Origin: Betaproteobacteria bacterium
GTDB lineage: Bacteria > Pseudomonadota > Gammaproteobacteria > Burkholderiales > Burkholderiaceae_C
Length of the DNA: 64,000 nucleotides
Assembly (NCBI GenBank): GCA_016704535.1
Contig: JADIZZ010000019.1
Span: forward strand, 62,001-126,000
Reading direction: 5' to 3'
Below the pieces are notes generated by a model that had not been told where the DNA came from, did not search any database, and worked only from the letters and a program-made list of their open reading frames with translations. Positions 25,973 to 34,510 of this stretch are shown piece after piece; the first letter of the stretch is position 1, and the number at the start of each line of letters is the position of its first letter. The translations under genes were made by a program, and so were the position numbers.

Positions 25973-26701
25973 TCAAGTGGCGTAGTCCTCGCGCCCCGCG
26001 CCCTGCGGGGGCTGCTCGGGCCGCTGGCCGTCGATCTTCAACGGGTTGTCCACGCGCACCAGGTCTTCGGCGCGCACGGTCTGGCCAGTGCGACGGCGAG
26101 GCAGGTAGTGGTTCGCGGGGCGCGTGTTCCATTCGGGCATCAGCGCGTAGCCTCCGCGTTCGCGGATGGCCACGCTGACGGTCGACTCGGGGTCGTGCAC
26201 GTCGCCGAAGAGGCGCGCGTTCGATGGGCAGGCCAGCACGCAGGCGGGTTTGCGCTCGGCCTCGGGCAGCGCCTTGTCGGTGACGCGGTCGACGCACAAG
26301 GTGCACTTGGTCATCACCTTGCGCTCTTCGTCGATCTCGCGTGCGCCGTAGGGGCAGGCCCAGCTGCAGTACTTGCAGCCGATGCACTTGTCGTAGTCGA
26401 CGAGCACGATGCCGTCTTCCTTGCGCTTGTAGCTGGCGCCCGTGGGGCACACCGGCACGCAGGGCGGGTCTTCGCAGTGCAGGCAGCTCTTGGGGAAGTG
26501 CACCGTCTGCGTGTTCGGGTACTCGCCCACCTCGAAGGTCTGCACGCGGTTGAAGAAGGTGCCCGTGGGGTCCTTGCCGTAGGGCTGTTCGTCGACCAGC
26601 GGGCCGGCCGCGCCCGAGGTGTTCCACTGCTTGCAGCTCGTCACGCAGGCGTGGCAGCCGACGCAGACGTTGAGGTCGATGACCAGGGCCAGTTGGGTCA
26701 C
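25973..26701 (-). CDS. soeB: Sulfite dehydrogenase iron-sulfur subunit SoeB
   Basis: The 242-residue product is a DmsB-type ferredoxin with four [4Fe-4S] sites. Cys clusters are visible in CVGCHACVTSC, CLHCEDPPCVPVC, CIGCKYCSWAC, and CTLCVDRV...CVLAC. There is no signal peptide, consistent with a cytoplasmic complex. The start is the GTG at 26701, which overlaps the soeA stop as GTGA. This would couple synthesis of the two subunits one to one. A C-terminal tail past residue 190 (GGYALMPEWNTRPANHYLP) is typical of the Soe/Psr group. Confidence 0.85.
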   Translation of the reverse strand: MTQLALVIDLNVCVGCHACVTSCKQWNTSGAAGPLVDEQPYGKDPTGTFFNRVQTFEVGEYPNTQTVHFPKSCLHCEDPPCVPVCPTGASYKRKEDGIVLVDYDKCIGCKYCSWACPYGAREIDEERKVMTKCTLCVDRVTDKALPEAERKPACVLACPSNARLFGDVHDPESTVSVAIRERGGYALMPEWNTRPANHYLPRRRTGQTVRAEDLVRVDNPLKIDGQRPEQPPQGAGREDYAT

Positions 26702-29628
26702 GACTTGCCCTTCAGCCCGGCCATCCAGCCGCGGCGCTTCGGCGCGCTGCCCATGCCCGGCACGGGGTGCATGGCCGCATCGGCTTGCGGCCAGGTGACC
26801 TCGGCTTCCTCGGGGCCGGCCGGGCGGATGCGCACCCGCACGTCGTACCACGCGGCCTGGCCGGTGATGGGGTCGCTGTTCGACACGGTGCCGCCGCCTG
26901 CGGCCGGCAGTTCCTCGCGGATCAGGTGGTTGAGCAGGAAGCCGCGCTGCGACTCGTTGGCGTCGGGCGCGAGATGCCAGGCGCCGGGCGCCTTGCCGAT
27001 GGCGTTCCAGGTCCACACCGTGCCGGGCTCCACCGCTTCCGAGGTGCGGCACATGCAGCGCACCTTGCCCCAGGGCGATTCGACCCACATCCAGCCGCCG
27101 TCGGCGATGCCCGCGGCAGCGGCCGTCTGCGTGTTCACGAAGAGGTAGTTGTGGGTGTGGATCTGGCGCAACCAGGCGTTCTGCGAGTCCCACGAGTGGT
27201 ACATCGCCATCGGCCGCTGCGTCACCGCGTTCAGCGGGTACATCGCCAGGTCGGTGGCCTGCTCTTCGAGCGGCGCGTAGTAGAACGGCAGCGGGTCGAA
27301 GTAGGTGGCCACGCGTTCGCGCAGGCGTTCCGGCGGCTGCTTGCCCTTGTGCTTGCCCTGCGCTGCCAGGCGGAAGCGCTGCAGGAATTCGCTGTAGAGG
27401 TGGATGACGACGGGGTCGCGGTCGCGCCGCAGACCGACCGACTGCGCCCAGCGCATGTAGTCGTCGTTCCAGTTGCGCATGTACTGCTGGCCCGGCGGCA
27501 GGTGGTGCTGGAAGACGCAGTTGTTCTGCTCGTACATCGCCCACTGGTTCGGGTTGGGCTCGCCGCGCATGCTCTTCTCGCCGTCCTTGCCGCGCCAGCC
27601 TGCCAGGAAGCCGATGCCCGAGCCGGGCGCGGTTTCGTAGTTGACGATGAAGTCGGGGTAGTCCTTGAACTTGCGGCCACCCGCTGCAGTCGTGAAGGCC
27701 GGGAATTTCAGCCGACCTGCGAGTTCGACCAGCACCTCCTGGAAGGGCTTGCATTGCCCGGTGGGCTTGAGCACCGGGATGCGCACGGCGTCCACCGGGC
27801 CGTCGAACTCCGAGATCGGCCGGTCGAGCATCGACATGCAGTCGTGCCGTTCCAGGTAAGTCGTGTCGGGCAGGATGAGGTCGGCGTAGGCCGTCATCTC
27901 GCTCTGGAAGGCGTCGCAGACGACGAGGAAGGGGATCTTGTATTCCCCGTCCGCCCGCTTGTCGTTCAGCATCTTGCGGACCTCGGACGTGTTCATCGTC
28001 GAGTTCCAGGCCATGTTGGCCATGAAGATCAGCAGCGTGTCGATCGGGTAGGGGTCACCCCGCCAGGCGTTGGTGATGACGTTGTGCATCAGCCCGTGCG
28101 CCGACAGCGGGTGTTCCCAGCTGAAGCCCTTGTCGATGCGCACCGGTTCGCCCTGGGCGTCGACGAAGAGGTCTTCGGGGCTCTCGGGCCAGCCCAGCGG
28201 CGCGCCGTTCAGCGGCGTGTCGGGCTGCACGGCCTCGGGGCCCTTGGGCGGGCGCGCGTTGGGCGGCACGGCGCGCGGGTAGGGCGCCTTGTGGCGGAAG
28301 CCGCCGGGGCGATCGATGGTGCCCAGCAGGCTCATCAATATCGCCAGCGTGCGGATGGTGTGGAAGCCGTTGCTGTGCGCCGCCAGCCCGCGCATGGCAT
28401 GGAAGGCCACCGGGTTGCCGGTCACGGATTCGTGCTTCTTGCCCCAGCTGTCGGTCCACTGGATCGGCAACTCGATCTTCTGGTCGCGCGCGGTGATGCC
28501 CATCTCGTGCGCAAGGCGCCGGATGGTGTCGGCCGGGATGCCGGTGATGCCACTGGCCCATTCGGCGGTATAGGGCGCTACGCGGTCCTGCAGTAGCTGG
28601 AACGAGGGCACGGCGGGCGTGCCCTGCAGCGGGCCGTCGGGCATGCTGAAGCGGCCCAGCAGCGCCGGGTCGGCACCTTCGGTATGGTCTGCCACGGGCC
28701 GGGCGCTCAGGCGGTCCCACCAGTAGAAATTGTGCGGGCGCAGCGGGTTGACGACGTCGCCTTCCGCGTTGCGCAGCATCAGCCCGAAGTCGTCGCTGGC
28801 CTCGTCCTGGTTCACCAGCTGGCCGGCGTTGGTGTAGCGCGCGAGGAAGTCGCGGTCGTACAGGCCCAGCGCCATGATCTCGTGCACCAGGGCCAGCAGC
28901 AGCGCGCCATCGGTGCCGGGCTTGATGGGCACCCATTCGTCGGCAATCGCCGAGTAGCCCGTGCGCACCGGATTGATGGCGATGAAGCGGCCGCCCGCGC
29001 GCTTGAACTTGGACAGCGCGATCTTCATCGGATTGGAGTGGTGGTCCTCCGCGGTGCCGATCATCACGAAGAGCTTGGCGCGGTCGAGGTCGGGGCCGCC
29101 GAATTCCCAGAACGATCCACCGATGGTGTAGATCATCCCGGCGGCCATGTTGACCGAGCAGAAGCCGCCGTGCGCCGCGTAGTTGGGCGTGCCGAACTGG
29201 CGCGCGAACAGGCCCGTGAGCGCCTGCATCTGGTCGCGGCCGGTGAACAGCGCGAACTTCTTCGGGTCGGTGGCGCGCAGGTGGCGCAACCGGTCCTCGA
29301 GCATCTTGAAGGCGGTGTCCCAATCGACGGGCACGAACTCGTTGGCGCCGCGCTCGCTGCCGGGCTTGCGCATCAGCGGTTGCGTCAGCCGCGCCGGCGA
29401 GTACTGCTTCATGATGCCGCTGGAGCCCTTGGCGCAGATCACGCCCTGGTTCAGCGGGTGCTCGGGGTTGCCCTCGATATAGCGAACCTCGGGCCCGTTG
29501 TCGCCGTCGCGAAGGTGCACGCGGATGCCGCAGCGGCAGGCGCACATGTAGCACGTGGTGTTGCGCGTGGCGGGGGTGGCCGCGGGCAGCGGCGCGGCGA
29601 TGGGGTCGTGCAGCGGTGTGGCCGGCAT
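26698..29628 (-). CDS. soeA: Sulfite dehydrogenase molybdopterin subunit SoeA
   Basis: The 976-residue product is a complex-iron-sulfur molybdoenzyme. The N-terminal [4Fe-4S] motif is Cys26-x2-Cys29-x3-Cys33, with the fourth Cys in GVICAKG. GFCSVN near residue 150 offers a possible Cys ligand to molybdenum. Later blocks include GTAEDHHSNPMK and YADLILPDTTYLERHD. No twin-arginine signal is present, placing it in the cytoplasm like SoeA and unlike periplasmic DMSO reductase. It oxidises sulfite to sulfate, the last step after Dsr. ATG 29628 is preferred to an in-frame TTG at 29652. Confidence 0.85.
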   Translation of the reverse strand: MPATPLHDPIAAPLPAATPATRNTTCYMCACRCGIRVHLRDGDNGPEVRYIEGNPEHPLNQGVICAKGSSGIMKQYSPARLTQPLMRKPGSERGANEFVPVDWDTAFKMLEDRLRHLRATDPKKFALFTGRDQMQALTGLFARQFGTPNYAAHGGFCSVNMAAGMIYTIGGSFWEFGGPDLDRAKLFVMIGTAEDHHSNPMKIALSKFKRAGGRFIAINPVRTGYSAIADEWVPIKPGTDGALLLALVHEIMALGLYDRDFLARYTNAGQLVNQDEASDDFGLMLRNAEGDVVNPLRPHNFYWWDRLSARPVADHTEGADPALLGRFSMPDGPLQGTPAVPSFQLLQDRVAPYTAEWASGITGIPADTIRRLAHEMGITARDQKIELPIQWTDSWGKKHESVTGNPVAFHAMRGLAAHSNGFHTIRTLAILMSLLGTIDRPGGFRHKAPYPRAVPPNARPPKGPEAVQPDTPLNGAPLGWPESPEDLFVDAQGEPVRIDKGFSWEHPLSAHGLMHNVITNAWRGDPYPIDTLLIFMANMAWNSTMNTSEVRKMLNDKRADGEYKIPFLVVCDAFQSEMTAYADLILPDTTYLERHDCMSMLDRPISEFDGPVDAVRIPVLKPTGQCKPFQEVLVELAGRLKFPAFTTAAGGRKFKDYPDFIVNYETAPGSGIGFLAGWRGKDGEKSMRGEPNPNQWAMYEQNNCVFQHHLPPGQQYMRNWNDDYMRWAQSVGLRRDRDPVVIHLYSEFLQRFRLAAQGKHKGKQPPERLRERVATYFDPLPFYYAPLEEQATDLAMYPLNAVTQRPMAMYHSWDSQNAWLRQIHTHNYLFVNTQTAAAAGIADGGWMWVESPWGKVRCMCRTSEAVEPGTVWTWNAIGKAPGAWHLAPDANESQRGFLLNHLIREELPAAGGGTVSNSDPITGQAAWYDVRVRIRPAGPEEAEVTWPQADAAMHPVPGMGSAPKRRGWMAGLKGKS

Positions 29629-29707
29629 CGGATGTGTTCGTGGGGCCGGCAACGGGGTGCAGCCTGGCTCGTCTCCGGGCGCATTAGGCGCAGCGTGGGT
29701 GTGGAGC

Positions 29708-29750
29708 GTCTATTCCCGGGACGGGTAATGACCTTCTAACCCATATGGGG
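29708..29750 (-). promoter_or_regulatory. Paired palindromic operator upstream of soeA
   Basis: The 140-bp gap before soeA holds TCCC-GGGAC-GGGT at 29714-29726 and ACCC-ATAT-GGGG at 29739-29750, with centres about 24 bp apart. The block starts GTCTATTCCCG at 29708. Almost the same arrangement is found upstream of tusA (56899-56942), and similar palindromes lie upstream of dsrA. This suggests a shared activator or repressor and a separate promoter for soeA. The binding protein is unknown. Confidence 0.5.
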
Positions 29751-29768
29751 GATGGCCCGACGCGCGCA

Positions 29769-31073
29769 TCAATCGGCCAGCTGCGCCGCCACCAGTTCCA
29801 TCAGGCTTTCCGGGTGCTTGTCCCAACCGGTCTGCTTGGCGCCCATCTCCAGGGTGATGAGGCACTGGCCGCAGCTCGTCACCAGGCGCTCGGCGCCGGT
29901 GGCCTCGACCTGCTGCCGCTTCATCGCGAAGACCTTCTGCCGCAAGGGCGCGGCACGCTGGTTCGACACCACGCCGCCGCCACCGCCGCAGCAGTAGCCC
30001 GTCACGCCGTGGTTCTGCAGTTCGCGCAATTCAAAGCCCAGCGCCGCCAGCACACGCCGCGCCGCCGCTTCCAGCCCGCCGCGGCGCACGATCTGGCAGG
30101 GGTCGTGGAAAGTGGCCGTGGCGGCGATCTTGTTGACGCGGATGCGCCCGTTGCTGATCAGCTCGTCGAGGTACTCGGTCATGTGCACGACGCGTACCGG
30201 CAGCTTGGCGCCGTACCAGCGTGCGGCTTCCCAGCGCGCCGCGCCGTAGGCATGCCCGCACTCGGGCAGCAGCACGGTGTGGGCGCCGATCTTCACCGCG
30301 GTGTCGATGAGCGCGCGCGTCAGCCTTTCCTGCAGTTCGACGTCGCCGTTGTTGAAGCCGATGTTCGACGCGTCGTAGCCGCCCTGGTGCATCGTCCACT
30401 TCACGCCCGCGCGGTGCAGGATGCGCGCTGCCGCCGCCAGCGCCTGGGTATGGTCGCCCAGCTCCGCCGGTGCGGCCGTCATCAGCACGTCGGCGGCGGG
30501 CAGGTCGCAGGGGATGGGCACGCCGTGCGCCTCGGCCGCTTCGGCCAGGATGTCGGGCAGGTCTTCGGCCGGCGTGGCCGGGCTGCCCCATTGGCGCGCG
30601 GTGCGGTCCATCAGCGCCAGGCGTTCCGGCAACAGGCCGGCCTTGTACATGCCGTGGCGGGCGTCGCGCACCAGTTCGGCGATGTCGATGCCCATCGGGC
30701 AGATGACGGTGCAGCGGCCGCACATGTTGCACGAGTCGTAGATGAGTTCCTGCCACTGCTGCAGGTCGGCAATGGTGGGCGGCTTCACCAGGCCCAGTGC
30801 GCGCACCAGAGGCGCAAACGGGCCGGCCTCGCGCTGGTAGGCGCGGCGGAAGGGTTCGAGCTTGCGCACCGGCGTGTACTTCGCGTCGCCGGTGGTGACG
30901 TGGAAGTGACAGGCCTGGGCACAAAGGCCGCAGTGCACGCAGGCTTCCAGGTGCAGTGCCGCGGTGCGGCCGAAGTCGGTGGCGAAGCTGCGCATCGCGG
31001 CTTCGACGCGCGCTTCGTCGGGGGCTTCACCCTGGCGGTCGAAGGCGGCAGGGGTGGCGGTGGCGACGCTCAT
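29769..31073 (-). CDS. DsrK/HdrD-like iron-sulfur protein (second copy)
   Basis: The 434-residue product has two [4Fe-4S] motifs (CVHCGLCAQAC near residue 45, CNMCGRCTVIC near 117). Two CCG-type catalytic domains follow, as in heterodisulfide reductase HdrD and DsrK (LPECGHAYGA, DPCQIVRRGG, YCCGGGGGVV, SCGQC). It is shorter than the dsr-operon DsrK (498 residues) and clearly divergent from it. Its start overlaps the upstream cytochrome-b-like gene by four bases (ATGA), forming a membrane pair. A disulfide or persulfide oxidoreductase role linked to soeABC is inferred. Confidence 0.8.
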   Translation of the reverse strand: MSVATATPAAFDRQGEAPDEARVEAAMRSFATDFGRTAALHLEACVHCGLCAQACHFHVTTGDAKYTPVRKLEPFRRAYQREAGPFAPLVRALGLVKPPTIADLQQWQELIYDSCNMCGRCTVICPMGIDIAELVRDARHGMYKAGLLPERLALMDRTARQWGSPATPAEDLPDILAEAAEAHGVPIPCDLPAADVLMTAAPAELGDHTQALAAAARILHRAGVKWTMHQGGYDASNIGFNNGDVELQERLTRALIDTAVKIGAHTVLLPECGHAYGAARWEAARWYGAKLPVRVVHMTEYLDELISNGRIRVNKIAATATFHDPCQIVRRGGLEAAARRVLAALGFELRELQNHGVTGYCCGGGGGVVSNQRAAPLRQKVFAMKRQQVEATGAERLVTSCGQCLITLEMGAKQTGWDKHPESLMELVAAQLAD

Positions 31074-31753
31074 ATCCTCACCCCGCGGTGGCTGAAGCGG
31101 ATGCCGGTGGCGCCGCGCGAGAAGGCGAAGAGCACGGCGTGCATCAGCTTGCCGAAGGGGAACCAGATCAGCAGCAGTTCCAGCGTCAGCAGGTGCACGG
31201 CCAGCGGCGTGCGGTAGAGCAGGCTCTCGCGCGCCAGCAGCGTTTCGGACGGCCCCGTCATCACCGCCATGCCGGTGATGACGGGCAGGAAGACGAGCCA
31301 CCAGCTGAGGTAGTCATCGGCGTTGCTGATCAGCCGGCGCACCGGGTCGGTCAGGCGCGTCCACAGGGCCAGCAGCATGGAGATCATCGTGGCGCCCGAG
31401 GCCAGATACATCACCGCATCGGGCAGCGCCGGCCAGCCGATGCCGGTGAGCCTGTGGATGAAGGCGATGTGCGGCGCGTAGCCGAAGGCGATCAGCGCCA
31501 GCCCGACATGCATGACGATGCCGTTGACCGTGGTGACCCGGGCCGCCGCGCCGAACTCAGGGCGCGGCCAGAAACCCCGTGCGATGGCGCCGAGGGCGGC
31601 GTTTGTCTTGGACGGCGCGCCGTTGCGTGGGGGCGACAGGTCGGTCATGGCGGGTAGGCGCAGCAGGTGAAACAAGCGCCAGAGCGTGCCCAGCACGCAT
31701 ACGGTGAGGGATATCCCCAGGGCTGGGCCGCGAGCGAAGTCGAGCAGGTCCAT
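31070..31753 (-). CDS. DsrM/NarI-like membrane cytochrome b subunit (second copy)
   Basis: The 227-residue product has about five membrane helices and His residues at helix positions suited to b-haem (VNGIVMHVGLALIAFGYAPHIAFIHRL, LAVHLLTLELLLIWFPFGKLMHAVL). This pattern is that of NarI and DsrM. I chose ATG 31753 because GGAG lies nine bases upstream; further starts at 31771 and 31825 are possible. It would pass electrons between the quinone pool and the DsrK-like protein encoded next. A second DsrMK-like pair beside soe is notable. Confidence 0.75.
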   Translation of the reverse strand: MDLLDFARGPALGISLTVCVLGTLWRLFHLLRLPAMTDLSPPRNGAPSKTNAALGAIARGFWPRPEFGAAARVTTVNGIVMHVGLALIAFGYAPHIAFIHRLTGIGWPALPDAVMYLASGATMISMLLALWTRLTDPVRRLISNADDYLSWWLVFLPVITGMAVMTGPSETLLARESLLYRTPLAVHLLTLELLLIWFPFGKLMHAVLFAFSRGATGIRFSHRGVRI

Positions 31754-31852
31754 GAATGACAACTCCAGCATGGCGCGGAGAGCCGCCGTTCCCTCGCGCG
31801 CCAACGACCAGGAGGGCCAGGCCATGCTAGGCAGCGCCCAGGGTAAACGGCT

Positions 31853-31889
31853 TGACCTGGGTCACGGCGGCGGCGTACCGGCCGCGGTA
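31853..31889. promoter_or_regulatory. Dyad symmetries in the divergent region before the sensor kinase
   Basis: The 234-bp region between the DsrM-like gene and the GAF-kinase gene holds two dyads: TGACC-TG-GGTCA at 31853-31864 and TACCGGCCGCGGTA at 31876-31889. Their centres are 24 bp apart, the spacing also found at the soeA, tusA and dsrA sites, but the arms and spacers differ from those elements. It may be a control region for both directions. No clear sigma70 promoter is visible. Confidence 0.3.
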
Positions 31890-31987
31890 TCCGGGGGAAG
31901 CCCGGTAGCGCAACTGCCGCGGAAAGGTTCAAATATGCGCAATTACGAAGCCAACAAGGCCGCCCGGCATGGGCAGGCCTCCGAGAC

Positions 31988-33205
31988 ATGCCCCTGCACA
32001 CCGCCGAAACGGCACTGATGCCGCCGCCCGCCGCGGGCCGCCCGCCCGTGCCCGACGACGGTGGCCTGCTGGCGGACATCGCGGCCGGGCTGGGCACCGA
32101 AGCCGACCTCGGCGCGCTGCTGGAGCGGTTTCTCGATCCCATCGTGCGCCTGGCCGGCGCCCAGGCCGGTGCGGTGCGCGTGCTGTCCGAGAGCGGTGAT
32201 CAGCTCGAACGCGTGTCATCGGTGGGACTGCCGGCCGGCGTCTGCGACCGCAGCGCCGCCGTCGATGCGCACTGCGGTCACTGCGGTGCTGCCGCCGACG
32301 GCCACAGGCTGGTCTGGGCCACCGAACTGCAGAACTGCGCCGAGCGTTCCACCGGGCCGTACTTCGGCCAGGGATGCCAGCGGCTGCTGGCCGTGCCGCT
32401 GCAGCACCGCGGGCGCGTGCTCGGTGTCTACAACCTCTTCTTCAGCGGGACCGATGAACCCGGTGCCGAAGTGCAGGCCATCCTGCGATCGGTGGGTGAC
32501 CTGCTGGGCCTGGCGCTGAACAACGCGCGCCTCGAGCAGGAGAACCTGCGTGCCCGCCTGATGAGCGAACGCCAGATGATGGCCGCCGAGGTGCACGATT
32601 CGCTGGCGCAGTCGCTGGCCTTCGTGAAGATGCGGCTGCCGCTGCTGCAGGATGCGATGGCCGCGCACGAAGACGAGCGGGCACGCAAGTACTGTGACGA
32701 CGTGCGCTGTGCCGTCACCCAGGCGCACGCCAGCCTGCGCGGCATCATCACCCACCTGCGTTCGCCGATGGACCCCAAGGGCCTGCTGCACGCGTTGGAC
32801 GGCGCCGTCGAGTCCTTCAGGCTGGGCAGCGGTGTCGAACTCGAGGTCGTCAACGCGCTGCCGCGTCTGGCGCTTTCGCCCGAGGGTGAGTCGCAGGTCT
32901 TCCACATCGTGCAGGAGGCGCTGAGCAACATCGCCCGCCACGCAGGTGCCCAGCACGCCTGGCTGCACATGGGCAGTGGGGGCGAAGGCTTGGTCGAGAT
33001 CCTGGTCGACGACGACGGCGCCGGGCTGCCGCGCAACTCGCCCTGCGGCGGCGCACACTACGGCATGGACATCATGCGCGAGCGCGCCCGCCGCATCGAA
33101 GGCACGCTCGATGTCGGCGCGCGGCCCGGCGGCGGCACGCGTGTGCGGCTGGTGTTCCCGGCCGCACTGGCGCAGCCGACACCCGCCACGCGAGGCGCGC
33201 ACTGA
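31988..33205 (+). CDS. GAF-domain sensor histidine kinase, NarX/UhpB type
   Basis: The 405-residue product has no membrane helix. A GAF domain (about 25-180) holds five cysteines (86, 96, 99, 117, 130) that could form a redox or metal sensor. A HisKA_3 dimerisation domain follows with His203 in AAEVHDSLAQSL. The ATPase domain has QEALSNIARHAGA and DDDGAGLP. The kinase class matches NarX and NreB. Its stop overlaps the ATG of the response regulator (TGATG). Lying between the soe and dsr blocks, it is a good candidate to control them, but the signal is unknown. Confidence 0.85.
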   Translation: MPLHTAETALMPPPAAGRPPVPDDGGLLADIAAGLGTEADLGALLERFLDPIVRLAGAQAGAVRVLSESGDQLERVSSVGLPAGVCDRSAAVDAHCGHCGAAADGHRLVWATELQNCAERSTGPYFGQGCQRLLAVPLQHRGRVLGVYNLFFSGTDEPGAEVQAILRSVGDLLGLALNNARLEQENLRARLMSERQMMAAEVHDSLAQSLAFVKMRLPLLQDAMAAHEDERARKYCDDVRCAVTQAHASLRGIITHLRSPMDPKGLLHALDGAVESFRLGSGVELEVVNALPRLALSPEGESQVFHIVQEALSNIARHAGAQHAWLHMGSGGEGLVEILVDDDGAGLPRNSPCGGAHYGMDIMRERARRIEGTLDVGARPGGGTRVRLVFPAALAQPTPATRGAH

Positions 33206-33861
33206 TGGCCGCGCCCCGCATCGTGCTCGTCGACGACCATGCGCTGTGCCGCACCGGCCTGTCCGACCTGCTCAGCCACCGCGGCGGCATGCAGGTGCTG
33301 GCTGCGCTGTCGGACCCCGACGAAGTGCTGAAAGTGCTGCGCGAGCAGAAGCCCGACCTGGTGGTGCTGGACCTGCGCATGCCCGCCACCGACGGCCTGA
33401 CGCTGCTGCGCCGCATCCGCGCCGAGGGGCTGGAGACGCCGGCGGTCATCCTGACGATGAGCGATTCCGAGGTCGACCTCTCGGCGGCGCTGCGTGCCGG
33501 CGTCGTGGGCTACCTGCTCAAGGACATGGAACCCGAGGATGTCATCACCGCCATCGGCAACGCGGCGCGCGGTGAACTGACGGTGGCGCCGGCAATGACG
33601 CTGAAGCTGGCGCAATTGCTGCAGGCCGGCGCCAAGGGCACCGACCGGCGCGGGCTGCTGGCCAGCCTGACGCAGCGTGAACGCGAGATCCTCGACCACC
33701 TGGCCCGTGGCCAGAGCAACAAGACCATCGCGCGTGCGCTCGACATCAGCCACGACACGGTGAAGCTGCACGTGCGTCACATCCTGTCGAAGCTGAACCT
33801 CACCTCACGCGTCGAGGCCGCGGTCTTCGCCGTCGAGGAACGCGCAGCAAACCTGCGTTGA
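33205..33861 (+). CDS. NarL/FixJ-family response regulator
   Basis: The 218-residue product has a receiver domain with VDDH near residue 9, phospho-acceptor Asp56 in LVVLDLRMP, and conserved Lys in YLLKDMEPEDV. A LuxR-type helix-turn-helix is C-terminal (LTQREREILDHLARGQSNKTIARAL, then VKLHVRHILSKL). It is the partner of the GAF kinase, whose stop it overlaps. NarL-type proteins bind paired heptamers. The palindromes upstream of soeA, tusA and dsrA are possible targets, which needs testing. Confidence 0.9.
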   Translation: MAAPRIVLVDDHALCRTGLSDLLSHRGGMQVLAALSDPDEVLKVLREQKPDLVVLDLRMPATDGLTLLRRIRAEGLETPAVILTMSDSEVDLSAALRAGVVGYLLKDMEPEDVITAIGNAARGELTVAPAMTLKLAQLLQAGAKGTDRRGLLASLTQREREILDHLARGQSNKTIARALDISHDTVKLHVRHILSKLNLTSRVEAAVFAVEERAANLR

Positions 33862-33910
33862 ACCTGAGACTCGCAGCGCTGAGGCGCGCGGCAACGACCA
33901 AGCTTCCCGC

Positions 33911-33989
33911 CACGGAACCGGCTTTGCCGGGCCGTTGGCGGACGGCCCCCCCGGGGGGTAGCGAGCGCAAGCGAGCTTGGGGGCTCACT
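33911..33989. repeat. GC-rich intergenic dyad, REP-like
   Basis: The convergent gap between the response regulator and the last dsr-cluster gene contains CCGGCTTTGCCGG, then the perfect 12-bp palindrome CCCCCCGGGGGG at 33947-33958, then AGCGAGCGCAAGCGAGCT. I recall similar CCGGCTTNGCCGG...GGGGGC elements between genes in Burkholderiales genomes. It may also help end both transcripts. Only one copy is in this window, so its repeat status rests on memory. Confidence 0.4.
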
Positions 33990-34505
33990 TCATGGGCAGG
34001 CGCTCCAGTCGCCGGGCACCTTGCCCACCAGCATCAGGAAGCCGCCGAAGGGGCCCATGTTGCCCATGGCCTCCATCTTCGGGCCTTCGAAGTTCAGGCT
34101 GCCGAACATCATCGCGCGCATCGGGCCCAGTTCGCCGCTGCCCATCTCGCGCCACTTCGGCGTCTCGGCCCACATCAGGTAGTCGGTGCCCTTGTCCAGC
34201 GCCTTGGACTTCGCCGCGCCGCCGTAGACGCACTGCGCCTTGTTGTCCTTCAGCGCGATCTGCATCTCGATGCGGGCGCTGTTGGGGCAGTCGCTGCGGT
34301 AGACCTGCATGGCCTTGTGGCCGCGGCCGCCGTCGTTCTTGGCCCAGCCCGATTCGGCCAGGCCACCGGTCAGCGTGGCGTCGGCGTTCCAGGCGCTGCA
34401 CATGGCTTCGCCGAAGGCGGGCGACATCGCCACGGCCTGCGCCTGGGCGCCGGTGGCGGCCAGCAGGGCGCAGGCCAGGATTGCAGTGCGTCGGAAGGAT
34501 GTCAT
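33990..34505 (-). CDS. Secreted SCP2-like protein at the end of the dsr cluster
   Basis: The 171-residue product has a Sec signal (TAILACALLAATGAQAQA). The mature domain has three cysteines (in AMCSAWN, SDCPNS and AQCVYGG) plus Cys170 at the end. The pattern near the C-terminus, MFGSLNFEGPKMEAMGNMGPFGGFLMLVG, resembles SCP2 sterol-transfer folds, where it forms the hydrophobic pocket. The family is my best guess. It starts five bases after the cobA stop, so it is read with the dsr genes. Its role in sulfur oxidation is unknown. Confidence 0.65.
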   Translation of the reverse strand: MTSFRRTAILACALLAATGAQAQAVAMSPAFGEAMCSAWNADATLTGGLAESGWAKNDGGRGHKAMQVYRSDCPNSARIEMQIALKDNKAQCVYGGAAKSKALDKGTDYLMWAETPKWREMGSGELGPMRAMMFGSLNFEGPKMEAMGNMGPFGGFLMLVGKVPGDWSACP

Positions 34506-34510
34506 GCGGA

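Noticed and set aside
29629..29768. FNR-type TTGAT-N4-ATCAA box before soeA
   Set aside because: No match found; the dyads there are GC-rich CCC/GGG palindromes.
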